From: Pirellulales bacterium | Lineage (GTDB): Bacteria > Planctomycetota > Planctomycetia > Pirellulales > JAEUIK01 | Direction of reading: 5' to 3' | DNA length: 64,000 nucleotides | NCBI GenBank assembly: GCA_019694435.1 | Contig: JAIBBZ010000015.1 | Location: forward strand, 1-64,000 | Part shown: positions 26,830 to 36,081 of the stretch, piece by piece | Position numbering within the stretch: the stretch's first letter is position 1 | Layout of the letters: the number at the start of each line of letters is the position of its first letter | Notes under the pieces: model-generated | Database searches by the model: none | Seen by the model: only the letters and a program-made list of their open reading frames with translations | What the model was told of the DNA's origin: nothing | Position numbers and translations under genes: made by a program

Positions 26830-28050
26830 ATGGCACTCGACCTGATCCAGACCTTGAGCGACCTGGTCGCTCTGCCGAGCGTAAACCCCATGGGGCGCGA
26901 TGTCAGCGGCCCCGAATATTTCGAGTACCGGGTCAGCGCCTATCTCGAAGCGCTCTTCACGCGGCTCGGCTGGAAGTGGGTGCGGCAAGAGATCGAACCA
27001 CTCCGTGCGAATGTCATCGCCTGGCTGCCGGGCCGTCCGGGGCCGGAGGAGGGCGGCCCGATCGTGCTGCTCGAAGCCCATCAAGATACGGTCCCCGTCG
27101 ATGGGATGACCATTCCGCCATGGACACCGACCGTGAGCCATGGGCGGATCTGGGGCCGCGGGTCGTGCGACATCAAAGGCGGAATGACAGCCATGCTCGG
27201 CGCCATTGCCAGCCTAAAGGACAACCCGCCTCCGCGTTACCCGTCGATCGTGATGGCCTGCACCATCAACGAGGAACACGGTTACAGCGGCGCCGACCAA
27301 TTGCCGCAACTCTGGTCCACCGCAGCTGGACCTCACGACGGCCCGCTGGGCGCCGGATTCGTTCCACGCCGGCCGGACGTCGCGATTGTCGCTGAGCCGA
27401 CGCTGCTCAATGTCGTCGTGGCGCATAAGGGCGCCGTGCGCTGGCGGCTGCACGCCTTGGGACGTGCGGCGCACAGTTCGCAGCCACATCTCGGCGAGAA
27501 CGCCATCTATCGGATGGCCCGCATCGTCCAAACTCTCGAACGTTACCAGCGCGAGTTCGTACCGACATTGCCGACTCACCCGCGCTGCGGGGCGCCGAGC
27601 CTGAGCGTAGGCACGATTCGCGGCGGACTAAGCGTCAATACGGTTCCGGATCGGTGCACGATCGAAATTGACCGCCGGCTGATTCCGGGCGAAACGCCCG
27701 ACGCAGCGTATCGCCAGGTCATCGACTTTCTTGCCGCCGACGCGGCGATCGACTTTCCGTTGGAGCATGAACGGCCGTATCTCGTCGGACTGCCGCTCGA
27801 CGATACGCACAACGTAGGGCTCGCCAGCCGCCTCGCCGAAACGGCTCAACGACTTCAGCATCGCTCGGCAGCGGTGGGAGTGCCGTTTGGTACGGACGCC
27901 GCGAAGATTGCCGCGGCCGGTGTGCCAACGGTGGTCTTTGGCCCTGGCTCGATCGATCAGGCGCACACAGCCGATGAGTGGCTGGCGATCGAGCAGCTCG
28001 AGGCCGCGGCCGCGGTCTTGGCCGAATTCCTGCGGCACTACTGCGACTGA
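26830..28050 (+). CDS. M20 family zinc peptidase/deacylase
   Basis: A 406-residue ArgE/DapE-type amidohydrolase. Metal and catalytic residues are visible: LLEAHQDTVPVDGM (first His and catalytic Asp), GRGSCDIKGGMTAML (bridging Asp), CTINEEHGYSGA (catalytic Glu pair), AEPTLLNVV and the final QAHTADEWLA (last His). The dimerisation domain lies around residues 190-290 (GRAAHSSQPHLGENAI). It could be acetylornithine deacetylase or succinyl-diaminopimelate desuccinylase; the sequence does not decide. ATG 26830 fits the family start; GTG 26797 would add 11 residues. Confidence 0.9.
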   Translation: MALDLIQTLSDLVALPSVNPMGRDVSGPEYFEYRVSAYLEALFTRLGWKWVRQEIEPLRANVIAWLPGRPGPEEGGPIVLLEAHQDTVPVDGMTIPPWTPTVSHGRIWGRGSCDIKGGMTAMLGAIASLKDNPPPRYPSIVMACTINEEHGYSGADQLPQLWSTAAGPHDGPLGAGFVPRRPDVAIVAEPTLLNVVVAHKGAVRWRLHALGRAAHSSQPHLGENAIYRMARIVQTLERYQREFVPTLPTHPRCGAPSLSVGTIRGGLSVNTVPDRCTIEIDRRLIPGETPDAAYRQVIDFLAADAAIDFPLEHERPYLVGLPLDDTHNVGLASRLAETAQRLQHRSAAVGVPFGTDAAKIAAAGVPTVVFGPGSIDQAHTADEWLAIEQLEAAAAVLAEFLRHYCD

Positions 28051-28142
28051 AGCTCGCACGTCGCGTTCCAAGTGGCCGCATCGTCAGGCGGGCAAGTCCG
28101 CGCGAGCGCATCGCTCAAAGCGATCGTCGTCAGCCGCGCAAT

Positions 28143-28177
28143 AAAAAAACCCGAGTGGCCCCTGCGGACCACTCGGG
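28143..28177 (-). terminator. intrinsic terminator of the PEP-CTERM gene
   Basis: Minus-strand reading: CCCGAGTGG, 10-base loop, CCACTCGGG (28150-28177), followed by seven T (28143-28149). It lies about 150 bases past the stop of the gene at 28325. Confidence 0.88.
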
Positions 28178-28324
28178 ATTGTGTTGGCACCACATTTTTG
28201 ATCGTCCGCCAGGCGGATCGACCATTCCGTATCCAACCGCAGCCGTCCCCCAACATGATGTCTGCGGCGTTTTCTCGGCTGGCCGGCCACGTCTTGGCGA
28301 CGTGGCCGGCAGCCGGCGAATCAC

Positions 28325-29794
28325 TTACTTGCGGCGACGGCGGGCGACGACGGCCAAGGCCACCGCACCCAGACCCATCAGGACCACCGAACTCGGCTCG
28401 GGCACTGCGATGGTGAGGTACTCGGTGTCAACACCGCCGTCACCATCGAAGACCTGGTAGCCAATCGTCACGGTGTACGGCGGGCCAGCCGGACCAGGAC
28501 CGAAGGTCGCGGTCGAGGTCGCCGAGCCGCCAGCACCCACGACGTCGGTGAAGTCGTCGAACAGGCCGTCACCGTCGAGGTCCCACGCGAACGTCAGGAC
28601 GTCGAGCACACCCACGTCGGTCGAAGTCGCCTGGAAGTTGGCGAAGTTACCGTAGGGCACGGTGCCCGGACCGCTGATTCCACCCGCCACCGGGGCGACG
28701 TTGTTCACCGTCACCACGCGGCCGATGTTCGACGGACCGACGTCGTCAGTCGCCGAGCCGTTGATGTTGACCGAGCCCTCATCCAGCAGACCAGGGTTGG
28801 TCAGCCCGACGAGCGAACTGGTGCGGGTCGAGCCGGGAGTCGAACCACCGACGCCCGCGGCCTGACCATCGATCACGAACGTGATCGCGTCAGCACCCGG
28901 ATCGGTCGCCGTCATCTGGGCCGAGACCGCGTCACCTTCGTTGATGGTGATGTTGCCGTTGGTGCCGTTCAGCGACAGCGTCAGGGCGCTGGGCAGAACG
29001 TTGTTCACCGTCACGGTGCGGTTCAGCGTTGTGCTGGTGTCGTCGTCGAAGACCGTGAAGGTCGTGCCGAAGACGCCGTTGTTGTTGTAGGTGTTGTTCA
29101 CGACACCCGAGGTGCGGGTGCCCGAGAGAGCGCCGTCAACGCCAGCGCCGGCACCGTTGATCACGAACGTCTGGGCATCAGCACCCGGATCGGTCGATTG
29201 CATCTGCGACGCAACGCTCGAACCTTCATTGATGGTGACGTTGCCGTTGATGCCGTTCTGGTTGGCCAGCACGATCGTCGGGGCGACGTTCGTCACCGTG
29301 ACGTTGATCGAGCCCGAGAGGCCCTGGCTGTCGGTCGGGTTCGAGCTACCCAGACCCCACGAGCTGTTCTCGACGATGTTGCGCGAGAAGCCCTGGTTGT
29401 ACGAAACAGTGTGCACACCGTCTTGGTTGTAGGTGAACGAGCCACCGGTCAAGGCCTGATTACCCTGCACCGTACCAGCGCTGAGGTTTTGAGTCTGGAA
29501 ACCCGACGCGCCGTTGCTGGTGAAGGTGACCGTATTGCCACCGATACGGCTGGTCGTGGTACCGGCGAAGCCCGACTCGGTATCCAAGTTGCGGGTGATC
29601 GTCAACGAATACCCGCTGCTGCTGCCTTCGGGGATCGTTGCGGTGCCGGCGAAACCGGACTGCGAGAGACTCAGGCCTTCGACATCGGCGAGGGCCGGAG
29701 AAGCGGTAAAGAACCCAGCGGCCGCTACCGCTGCGAACGCCGCTGTGCGCAGCGTCCCTTTCAAGACGTTTGAACCGATCTGAGTCAATCTCAT
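28325..29794 (-). CDS. PEP-CTERM surface protein with repeats and a PKD-like domain
   Basis: A 489-residue exported protein with a signal peptide of about 37 residues (ends SPALADV). Two related ~100-residue repeats each contain GNVTINEG/GNITINEG, then STDPGAD/ATDPGAD and TFVI, followed by a PKD-like domain (FAWDLDGDGLFDD). The C-terminus is a sorting signal: VPEPSS near residue 464, a hydrophobic helix and RRRRK. Such proteins are processed by an exosortase, which must be encoded elsewhere. Asn/Thr/Ser content is high, unlike neighbouring genes. AGGAG lies 8 bases before the ATG, and the gene has its own terminator. Confidence 0.92.
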   Translation of the reverse strand: MRLTQIGSNVLKGTLRTAAFAAVAAAGFFTASPALADVEGLSLSQSGFAGTATIPEGSSSGYSLTITRNLDTESGFAGTTTSRIGGNTVTFTSNGASGFQTQNLSAGTVQGNQALTGGSFTYNQDGVHTVSYNQGFSRNIVENSSWGLGSSNPTDSQGLSGSINVTVTNVAPTIVLANQNGINGNVTINEGSSVASQMQSTDPGADAQTFVINGAGAGVDGALSGTRTSGVVNNTYNNNGVFGTTFTVFDDDTSTTLNRTVTVNNVLPSALTLSLNGTNGNITINEGDAVSAQMTATDPGADAITFVIDGQAAGVGGSTPGSTRTSSLVGLTNPGLLDEGSVNINGSATDDVGPSNIGRVVTVNNVAPVAGGISGPGTVPYGNFANFQATSTDVGVLDVLTFAWDLDGDGLFDDFTDVVGAGGSATSTATFGPGPAGPPYTVTIGYQVFDGDGGVDTEYLTIAVPEPSSVVLMGLGAVALAVVARRRRK

Positions 29795-29866
29795 TAGCGT
29801 GCTCCTGACTTACGAATCAGTGGTGCCAAAACTGATACGGAAACGTCGAAAATTGCCAAACCCACG

Positions 29867-29880
29867 GAGCGCATGCGCTC
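29867..29880. promoter_or_regulatory. perfect 14-bp palindrome upstream of PEP-CTERM gene
   Basis: GAGCGCATGCGCTC, self-complementary, about 73 bases before the ATG at 29794. It may be an operator, but a palindrome of this length is not rare in GC-rich DNA. Confidence 0.3.
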
Positions 29881-30099
29881 TGGGGGCTTACAAGGGGCCA
29901 TAATAACAGCGGCATAAGCGGCTGCAACAGAAAAATCCAGACAATCTGCGAAATTTTTTGGTCGGCAGCGCGGTCCACACAAGCAGCCGACACCGAACAG
30001 CTTACGCAGCCTCGAAGATGCAACGCCTGGAATCTGGCGGCTGTAGCGGCTGCAATTGCGATCTGACAGGTAGGCGTTTGCTGCCTAACCGGTTGCCGT

Positions 30100-30128
30100 A
30101 AAACCAAAAGCCCCCACGACTTGGGGGC
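30100..30128 (-). terminator. probable intrinsic terminator of the Tyr-rich protein gene
   Basis: Minus-strand reading: GCCCCC, 7-base loop, GGGGGC, then TTTTGGTTTT. The stem is only 6 bp but all G-C. It lies about 280 bases past the gene at 30408. Confidence 0.5.
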
Positions 30129-30407
30129 GCGGCAAAAAAGAAGGCGCGTCGCGCGCGGGGGGGCACTCTTGCGGCGCTGGCCGTCCTGGCAAGAACCCAG
30201 GCCTCTCCCGATGGGGGGCCCGCTGGTCTGCCGTCGAGTGCTACTTCCGCGCGGACGCGCTAGGAACTAATCTCGGCAAAAAGTTTTTTCAGCCCCAGGG
30301 CATCGCGCGATCGCCCGCAAGCCTTTCGGAAGCCGGCAAGTTCGTACCGCCGTCGGGCACCTGCGACTGATTCCGCGGATTCTCCGCCCCGGCCGTGGCA
30401 AATCACC

Positions 30408-30728
30408 CTAGAAAGTGTCGAGGATGAAGTGGTGCCCCCGGTGATACTTGCGCTCCTCGGGGTACTCGTTGTGCCACTGCTTGTTGTAGACCGGGATCCG
30501 CATTTCCGGCGGATAGCGGTAATACAGGTCTTCCGAGCTGCGGTAGTAGTCGGCCGACCAGAAGTTCTGCGGATAATAGACGTACGGGTAGTGGTAAAAC
30601 CGCTGCCAATCCTGGGTGTTGTAGCTGCCTGACCACTGCCGGCCGTAGGCTTGTTGGGCCGACGCCTGGGTAGTGAACAGCCCGCAGAACAACAACACCG
30701 CCAGCGCAAACAGTAGCCGTCGAAGCAT
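30408..30728 (-). CDS. small Tyr-rich secreted protein
   Basis: A 106-residue protein with a clear signal peptide (MLRRLLFALAVLLFCGLFTT, cleavage near ASAQQ). About 80 mature residues follow with some 15 Tyr and many Pro, His and Trp, for example FYHYPYVYYPQNFWSADYY. No Cys is left in the mature part. GGAGAGG sits just upstream of ATG 30728. Similar short Tyr-rich exported proteins are known in planctomycetes, sometimes labelled calmodulin-binding; I see no basis here for that function. Confidence 0.85.
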   Translation of the reverse strand: MLRRLLFALAVLLFCGLFTTQASAQQAYGRQWSGSYNTQDWQRFYHYPYVYYPQNFWSADYYRSSEDLYYRYPPEMRIPVYNKQWHNEYPEERKYHRGHHFILDTF

Positions 30729-31062
30729 GGAGCCTCTCCTCTCGGACGCTGCCGAGACGCTCGGGCGGCCGCGGACGATAGGCCTGGAAACAGGCGCACT
30801 TTGCCGCGGAAATCGCCATTCTGGGTCGAGATGAGATCGGCCGCGGCACCCATTGCCGGCAACTCGCCGCACGGGACTCGTCCCTCTCGAGCTCCCGTGC
30901 CGAGGCTGCCCAGGGGCCGCCGCCAGAACTGACCATCGGCCGCACTTCAAAGCGGCGTTGAGAGAATATCCGGCAAAACCGCTTCGGTCGGCACAACCGG
31001 GCGCCGACTGCCCGCAAACTTTGCCCGGAATGCCACGTTCGAGCCCTCGCCGGTCAAGGCGG
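30729..31062. other. 334-bp intergenic region
   Basis: Upstream of the Tyr-rich protein gene. It holds a short hairpin, CCGAG-ACG-CTCGG at 30752-30764, but no recognisable gene or promoter. Confidence 0.5.
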
Positions 31063-31851
31063 CTAGTCCTTGCCGGGCATTTTGCCCGCCGCCAGCTCGC
31101 GATCCCACTCGTCCATCAGCGGCCAGTGGGTAGCGCAGGTGCCAAAATCGGCCATCGCCAGATAGCTGCGAACCCGGGCGATGGTGCGGTCCAACAGGGC
31201 GTTGTCCTTGCGAAAGATAGGCCCGTGGCTGGGCAGCAGCCACTTCACGTCGCTGGCACGAATGCGCTCCAAGGAGCGGACGAAAGCTTCGATATCGCTG
31301 CCATGATGGGCATCGATCGCCCCGACGCAGCCATCGCGATAGATGTTGTCGCCGCTGAACAGCAGATCGCCCAGGCGGAATGCCAGCTGGCTGTCGGTAT
31401 GCCCCGGCGTGTGCCAGACCTCGAGTTCGAGCCCGCCGACGCGAATCCGATCACCCTCGCCGATCAGCACATCGAGCTTGACCGGGGGCATCGCCAGATC
31501 GATGTCCTGCGACGGGATCTTGGCAAAGGTGCTGACCGTATCCCCCGTGGCCAAGGGTTCCACGGCCTTGGCATGGCCCGTGGCGGTTGTCTTGAGCAGG
31601 GCTTTGATCTTGGCCAGGCCCTGCACATGGTCGACGTCGGCATGCGTCGCGATCACCGTCTGGCACTGATTCAGCGGAAAATCCATCTGCCGAATCAGTT
31701 CGACGATCTCATCGACCGTGTCCTCGTAACCGACGTCGATCAAGATCCATTGTTGAGAGTCGTAGACGAGATAGACGTTGCACCCCAGGCGCGTGCCGGC
31801 CTGATAGTTCATCTCGATGACGTGCGGGAAGACCGGCTTCCGTTCGACCAT
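31063..31851 (-). CDS. metallo-beta-lactamase-fold hydrolase
   Basis: A 262-residue soluble protein of the glyoxalase II-like group. The first metal motif reads [10 protein letters not shown], with Asp where the family's second His normally stands (HxHxDH becomes HxDxDH). Later ligands look intact: [20 protein letters not shown] and LLPSHGPI. The ATG at 31851 is preferred to GTG codons further upstream. Substrate unknown; a thioester hydrolase or sulfur-dioxygenase-like role is possible. Confidence 0.85.
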   Translation of the reverse strand: MVERKPVFPHVIEMNYQAGTRLGCNVYLVYDSQQWILIDVGYEDTVDEIVELIRQMDFPLNQCQTVIATHADVDHVQGLAKIKALLKTTATGHAKAVEPLATGDTVSTFAKIPSQDIDLAMPPVKLDVLIGEGDRIRVGGLELEVWHTPGHTDSQLAFRLGDLLFSGDNIYRDGCVGAIDAHHGSDIEAFVRSLERIRASDVKWLLPSHGPIFRKDNALLDRTIARVRSYLAMADFGTCATHWPLMDEWDRELAAGKMPGKD

Positions 31852-32014
31852 GCGACAACCCGCCCAGGGAGAGGTTTCAGGCACCACCGCGGCACCCGGC
31901 GGCCGCCTGGTTCACGAGTTTTCCGCAAGCCGCAGGGGGATTTTAGAAAGGCCTCGCCCGAGCGACAACCGGCCGTCCCTGGGGCACCTCGACCGGCGCG
32001 CCAAGACTGCCCGA

Positions 32015-32869
32015 TCAACCCACAATCGCCTGCAGCCCCTCGCGAAAAGTGGGAAAACGCCAGGCGGGCTGCAACTCGGCCAGCAAACGTCGGTTGTCGA
32101 GCCGCTTGTTGGTCGCCGCGCGACCGCGGCTCGAGGTACCCGGCTCGGGATGGGCGAATTTCGGCGGTTCGGCGCCCAACCGACGGGCCAGCTCGCCGTA
32201 AAACTCTCGCCGGGTCGTAGGCTGTCCGTCGCCGACCACATACAACCGGGGCGGAGTGCTGCGTGTGGCGGCCAACACGACGATCTCAGCCGCGTCGTCG
32301 ACATGTACCAGGTTCAGATAGCTGTCCGCATCGGCGACGATCGTCTCTCCGCGAAGCACCGCGTCGAGCCGGGGAATGCGCCCGGGCCCGTAGATGCCTG
32401 CCATTCGCAGCACAACGGCGCGCTGGCCCAACGGGTGCTCGGCAAGCGACTGCTCGGCGGCCAGGCAGATCCGTCCGTTCTCGCCCGCGGGTTCGCAGGG
32501 CGATCGTTCGTCGACCCAGCTGCCATCGTCCTGTCCGTACACGCTCGTCGACGAGACGTAGATCAGCCGTTCGACTGTCGGGGGCAAGGCGTCGAGAGCG
32601 TGGCGCAGGCCGCCGACGTAGACCTGCTCCATCGAGGGGCCAGCACCACGGTCGTAGCCCACGGCATGCAGCACTGTCTTTACGGCCGGCAGGCTGCCGA
32701 GGCTGCTGGGCTCGGTCACATCGCCGATCACCGGCTGCCAGCCGCGGGCAGCCAACTCCTCGGCTCGCTGCTGCGAGCGCGTCAGGGCGTACACCGTCTG
32801 GCCGGTCGATCTCCAGCGCTCGGCGACGCGCTGGCCCAGGTATCCGCAGCCGATAATCAGCATGGCCAT
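32015..32869 (-). CDS. SDR-family NAD(P)-dependent epimerase/dehydratase
   Basis: A 284-residue extended SDR protein. The N-terminal Rossmann motif is LIIGCGYLGQRVA (GxGxxG), YVSSTSVYGQ supplies the Ser/Tyr region, though the usual YxxxK is not obvious, and LNLVHVDDAAEIV is typical of the C-terminal substrate lobe. It resembles the YeeZ-like group. It is first of a compact set with ruvX and manC on the same strand, ending 24 bases after ruvX starts the chain upstream. Substrate unknown, possibly a nucleotide sugar. Confidence 0.85.
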   Translation of the reverse strand: MAMLIIGCGYLGQRVAERWRSTGQTVYALTRSQQRAEELAARGWQPVIGDVTEPSSLGSLPAVKTVLHAVGYDRGAGPSMEQVYVGGLRHALDALPPTVERLIYVSSTSVYGQDDGSWVDERSPCEPAGENGRICLAAEQSLAEHPLGQRAVVLRMAGIYGPGRIPRLDAVLRGETIVADADSYLNLVHVDDAAEIVVLAATRSTPPRLYVVGDGQPTTRREFYGELARRLGAEPPKFAHPEPGTSSRGRAATNKRLDNRRLLAELQPAWRFPTFREGLQAIVG

Positions 32870-32892
32870 GTTGACGAGGCTCGGCGCGGGGT

Positions 32893-33417
32893 TCAGCGGT
32901 TACGGCGCGGGGGATCGTCGAGCGAACCCGGATCGCGCAAGGCGGCGTCGGGCGATTCGAGAAATGCGGCCAACATGATTTGGGCAGCCAGCATATCGAG
33001 CCGGGCCTTGCGACGCTTCTTGGTCAATTCGGCGGCCTGCAAGGCGGCTTCGGCCTCGGCGCTGGTGAACCGTTCGTCGAAATAACACACCTCGACGCCG
33101 GTGGCCTGATGCAGCCAGGCCCCGAACTGGCGTGCCTCGTGCGATTTCTGGCTTTCCCGGCCGTCGAGATGCACCGGCAGGCCGACCACGAATAGCCGCA
33201 CGCGCTCTTCGGCCACGAGTCGCTGGAAGCGGCGGGCGTCGAGCTGGGGCGTCCGCCGCTGATAATTCTCGTACGGCGAGGCAATCCGCCGCTGCGAATC
33301 GGACAAAGCAATGCCGATCCGCACGGTTCCATAGTCGATGCCCGCCACGCGGCCGGGCGGTGAATTCGGCGGAGCGGCGTCGGGCACGAGGAGCCGGGTT
33401 GCCTGGGGCAGATGCAA
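32893..33417 (-). CDS. ruvX: RuvX/YqgF Holliday junction resolvase-like protein
   Basis: A 174-residue RNase H-fold protein. Conserved blocks are GIDYGTVRIGIALSD (first catalytic Asp), LFVVGLPVHLDGRES and VCYFDERFTSAEAE (second acidic pair), then KARLDMLAAQIMLAAFLES with the last Asp. Family members process the 5' end of pre-16S rRNA and were proposed as junction resolvases. The start is TTG 33417; the core begins about 24 residues in. A Pro/Arg tail ends the protein. Confidence 0.92.
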   Translation of the reverse strand: MHLPQATRLLVPDAAPPNSPPGRVAGIDYGTVRIGIALSDSQRRIASPYENYQRRTPQLDARRFQRLVAEERVRLFVVGLPVHLDGRESQKSHEARQFGAWLHQATGVEVCYFDERFTSAEAEAALQAAELTKKRRKARLDMLAAQIMLAAFLESPDAALRDPGSLDDPPRRNR

Positions 33418-33432
33418 GGCGGAAACGGAGAA

Positions 33433-34509
33433 TTACAGGTGCTGGCCCCAACCGCGATGCTGGATCAGCTTGACCAGCTCGCGCAGCGATTCTTCGCGGC
33501 TGCGATGGGCCACGAGGGTCGCGTCGGGGGTTTGCACAATAATACAGTCGTCGATCCCCAACGTTGCAACCAGGTGATCGGGCGTGCCGCGGATGATGCA
33601 CCCGTGGGTGTCGAGCCCTACGTGCCGAGCCGAGACCGTGTTCCCTTCGGCGTCGGCGCCGCGCAATCGGGCCAGCGCCTGCCAACTGCCGACGTCGTCC
33701 CATTCGTAGGGGGCTTCGACCACGGCCACGTCGCGGGCGTGCTCCATCACGGCATAGTCGATCGACACCCCGCGGATCGCGGCAAACTCGGCGGCGAACA
33801 CCTCGGCAAAGTCGTCGCGCCCGAACGCCGAGGCAATCGTCTCCAGGTGAGCCGCCATCTGGGGTTGATGTTCGGCCAGGGCCGCCAGGATCGTGGCAGC
33901 ACGCCAGACGAAGATGCCCGAGTTCCAGTAGAACCGCCCGGTGGCGACGTATTCGGCCGCGACCTCGGCCCGGGGTTTTTCGCGGAAGCGGGCTACGCGA
34001 TAGCTCGGAATACCGCTTGCGGCCAAGGGCTCGGCACGCTCGATGTAACCAAACGACTCGGCCGGGTACGTGGGACGGATGCCGAACGTGACAATCCGGC
34101 CGGGCGACTCTTCGACCAGCGCGACCGCATGACGCATGGCTGCTTGGAATTTTTCGGTCGGGCCGATGACATGATCTGCGGGCAGCACGGCCATCACCGC
34201 ATCGGGATCGTCGCGGCTGACCAGGTGGGCCGCCAGGCCGATGCAGGGGGCTGTGTCGCGCTTGCACGGTTCGCCGACCACGGCCCCGGCAGGCAATTGC
34301 GGTAACTGCGCGGCCACCGCATCGACGAGCACATCGGCCGTAATGATCGACACGCGCTCGCGCGGCACCAGGCCCGCCAGGCGATCGAAGGTGGCCTGGA
34401 TCATCGTCCGCCCGCCGAGCAGATCGAGCAGTTGCTTCGGGAGCGCGGCACGGCTCTCGGGCCAGAATCGAGTGCCGGCGCCACCGGCCATGATCACGGC
34501 ATGTAGCAT
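33433..34509 (-). CDS. manC: mannose-1-phosphate guanylyltransferase
   Basis: A 358-residue nucleotidyltransferase that makes GDP-mannose from Man-1-P and GTP. Signature: VIMAGGAGTRFWPESR near the N-terminus, then VGEPCKRDTAPCIGLAA, LPADHVIGP, FREKP and WNSGIFVWRA. It lacks the C-terminal isomerase domain of bifunctional enzymes. ATG 34509 is chosen; upstream in-frame codons add 20 residues with no homology. It probably supplies GDP-mannose for surface glycans. Confidence 0.95.
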   Translation of the reverse strand: MLHAVIMAGGAGTRFWPESRAALPKQLLDLLGGRTMIQATFDRLAGLVPRERVSIITADVLVDAVAAQLPQLPAGAVVGEPCKRDTAPCIGLAAHLVSRDDPDAVMAVLPADHVIGPTEKFQAAMRHAVALVEESPGRIVTFGIRPTYPAESFGYIERAEPLAASGIPSYRVARFREKPRAEVAAEYVATGRFYWNSGIFVWRAATILAALAEHQPQMAAHLETIASAFGRDDFAEVFAAEFAAIRGVSIDYAVMEHARDVAVVEAPYEWDDVGSWQALARLRGADAEGNTVSARHVGLDTHGCIIRGTPDHLVATLGIDDCIIVQTPDATLVAHRSREESLRELVKLIQHRGWGQHL

Positions 34510-34588
34510 CGCCACGGATTCCCCCAAGGTCCTCGGCCACCAGAGCGCCGGAAGCGAGCCCGACCGCACATAATTCGCGGTCGCCGTT

Positions 34589-35986
34589 CTAGCAGAAATA
34601 TCGCGGCGCCGTCACCCGCAGTCCCGGCGGCAACACCGACCGCAATTGGTCGGCATCGAGGGCCAATCGCGGGCTGATCTCGACGGCCACCCCGGGATCG
34701 ACCATCGCACCGGCGGCCCGGAGCCAGGCCGTGTGCAGCGAGATCATCTGGGCACGGACCGTGGCCGGCGTGTCGCGGCGCTCGTCGGGACCATTTTTGA
34801 GCGGGGCAAATCGCGTCTGCGGATCGACCTCGACGGCCAGCGTGCGCCGCGCCGCCGGCAGCAAGTCGAAGATGAAGCGCTCGTACTTGATCGCGTTCGG
34901 CGCCGCCGGCTCGACTGTGCGCCCCCGCGGATCGACGAACGGCACGCGTTTGAGTGCCCGGTGAAAAGGCAAGGTGCTCGGATCGGCCGCGGCGCGGGCC
35001 AGGAACGCGACGTCGATCGCGTGCACGGCGATATTGCCGGCCCAGAGCTCCAGGTTGCCATCGGGGCGGCGGCGGGCGGCGACCTCGTCGGGCAGATCGC
35101 TGTACTCGATGATCCGCACCTGCCCATCGATCTGCACCAGGTTGCCGACGCGCTCCAGGGGATCGGTTTTGCGCACCACTTGGGTCGACATCTCGGATTC
35201 GGAGAGCAGGTGATTGCCCAGAAACTCCGGATCGCAAACCGCGACGAGCGGATTGTCGACCTGCATGTAGAACAGTTGGGTGATCCCGCGCCGCTGCAGG
35301 TCGGCCAGCGCACCGCTGGCGGCCAGCGCCGCGACCAGGCCCCCGTGGCCGTCCGGGCTGAGGGCCAGTTCGTCCGGCGCCGCGAGCAGCACCTGACCTG
35401 TCGCCGCATCGACGGCCGGCATGGTTCCCTGGCAAACCACCTGCACGTCCGCGTCGGCAAGGCCGAAATTGTCGTGGGCCGCAAGGAAGGCCAGCGTGTC
35501 CGCATGCGTCGCCGGGCTGGTCATCAGGTACAGCGGGACCACGGCGCCATAGCGACTCGTGACGGCCCCGACCCCCTCGAGCAAGATCTGAAACAGCGAA
35601 GCCTGCGAGACGGGGCCTATCGGGTACATGCCCTTGGGCTGATCGAAACCGAGTCGGGTCCCCTGCCCTCCGGCCACGAGCACCACGCCGACTTTGCCAG
35701 CCGCGAGCAATTCACGGCCACGCTGCCGCGCCAGTTCCGAGGGAAACGGCATGGGCCCTTCGAGCCGGATCGCAGGCGGCCCCACGGCACGCTGGGCCGC
35801 TTCGGCCCAGGTCTCGCCGCCGGGCAGATCGTGCCGCAGCTCGGCTAATTGTGCGAAATCGATCGCCGCGATCTGTGCCGCCAGCCGTTCCTGCCGATCG
35901 GGCTCGAGCTGCGCCCAGAAGGCCAGCAGATGTTCCTGCCCAAAGCGGCGCAGCAGGGTTCGGAGCTCGAGAGGATCACGCGCCAT
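34589..35986 (-). CDS. UDP-N-acetylglucosamine pyrophosphorylase-like uridylyltransferase
   Basis: A 465-residue protein of the UDPGP/AGX family, better known from eukaryotes than the bacterial GlmU type. Motifs: VLVAGGQGTRLGFDQPKGMYPIG (UTP loop), PLYLMTSPATHADT, CQGTMPAVD, LSPDGHGGLVAAL, YMQVDNPLVAVCDPEFLG and NIAVHAIDV. It lacks the acetyltransferase domain of GlmU. It may make UDP-GlcNAc or UDP-GalNAc. ATG 35986 is preferred over TTG 36010. It neighbours manC, so this is a nucleotide-sugar pair. Confidence 0.92.
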   Translation of the reverse strand: MARDPLELRTLLRRFGQEHLLAFWAQLEPDRQERLAAQIAAIDFAQLAELRHDLPGGETWAEAAQRAVGPPAIRLEGPMPFPSELARQRGRELLAAGKVGVVLVAGGQGTRLGFDQPKGMYPIGPVSQASLFQILLEGVGAVTSRYGAVVPLYLMTSPATHADTLAFLAAHDNFGLADADVQVVCQGTMPAVDAATGQVLLAAPDELALSPDGHGGLVAALAASGALADLQRRGITQLFYMQVDNPLVAVCDPEFLGNHLLSESEMSTQVVRKTDPLERVGNLVQIDGQVRIIEYSDLPDEVAARRRPDGNLELWAGNIAVHAIDVAFLARAAADPSTLPFHRALKRVPFVDPRGRTVEPAAPNAIKYERFIFDLLPAARRTLAVEVDPQTRFAPLKNGPDERRDTPATVRAQMISLHTAWLRAAGAMVDPGVAVEISPRLALDADQLRSVLPPGLRVTAPRYFC

Positions 35987-36081
35987 GCGAAGCAGGAAAC
36001 CTTGTTTCAACCACGGAAGCCAGCAACACGAAGCAGAATAGCTGGAATCAACAAATATAGGTCAGACGGACGGCGGAACGC

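Larger units (their letters stand above)
29795..30407. other. 613-bp upstream region of the PEP-CTERM gene
   Basis: AT-richer near the PEP-CTERM start. It holds a perfect palindrome at 29867-29880 and a terminator-like hairpin at 30100-30128. The remaining stretch (30129-30407) shows no gene. Confidence 0.55.

Noticed and set aside
32900-34540. A 546-codon minus-strand frame across ruvX and manC.
   Set aside because: Out of frame with both recognised genes and Arg-rich; a shadow.
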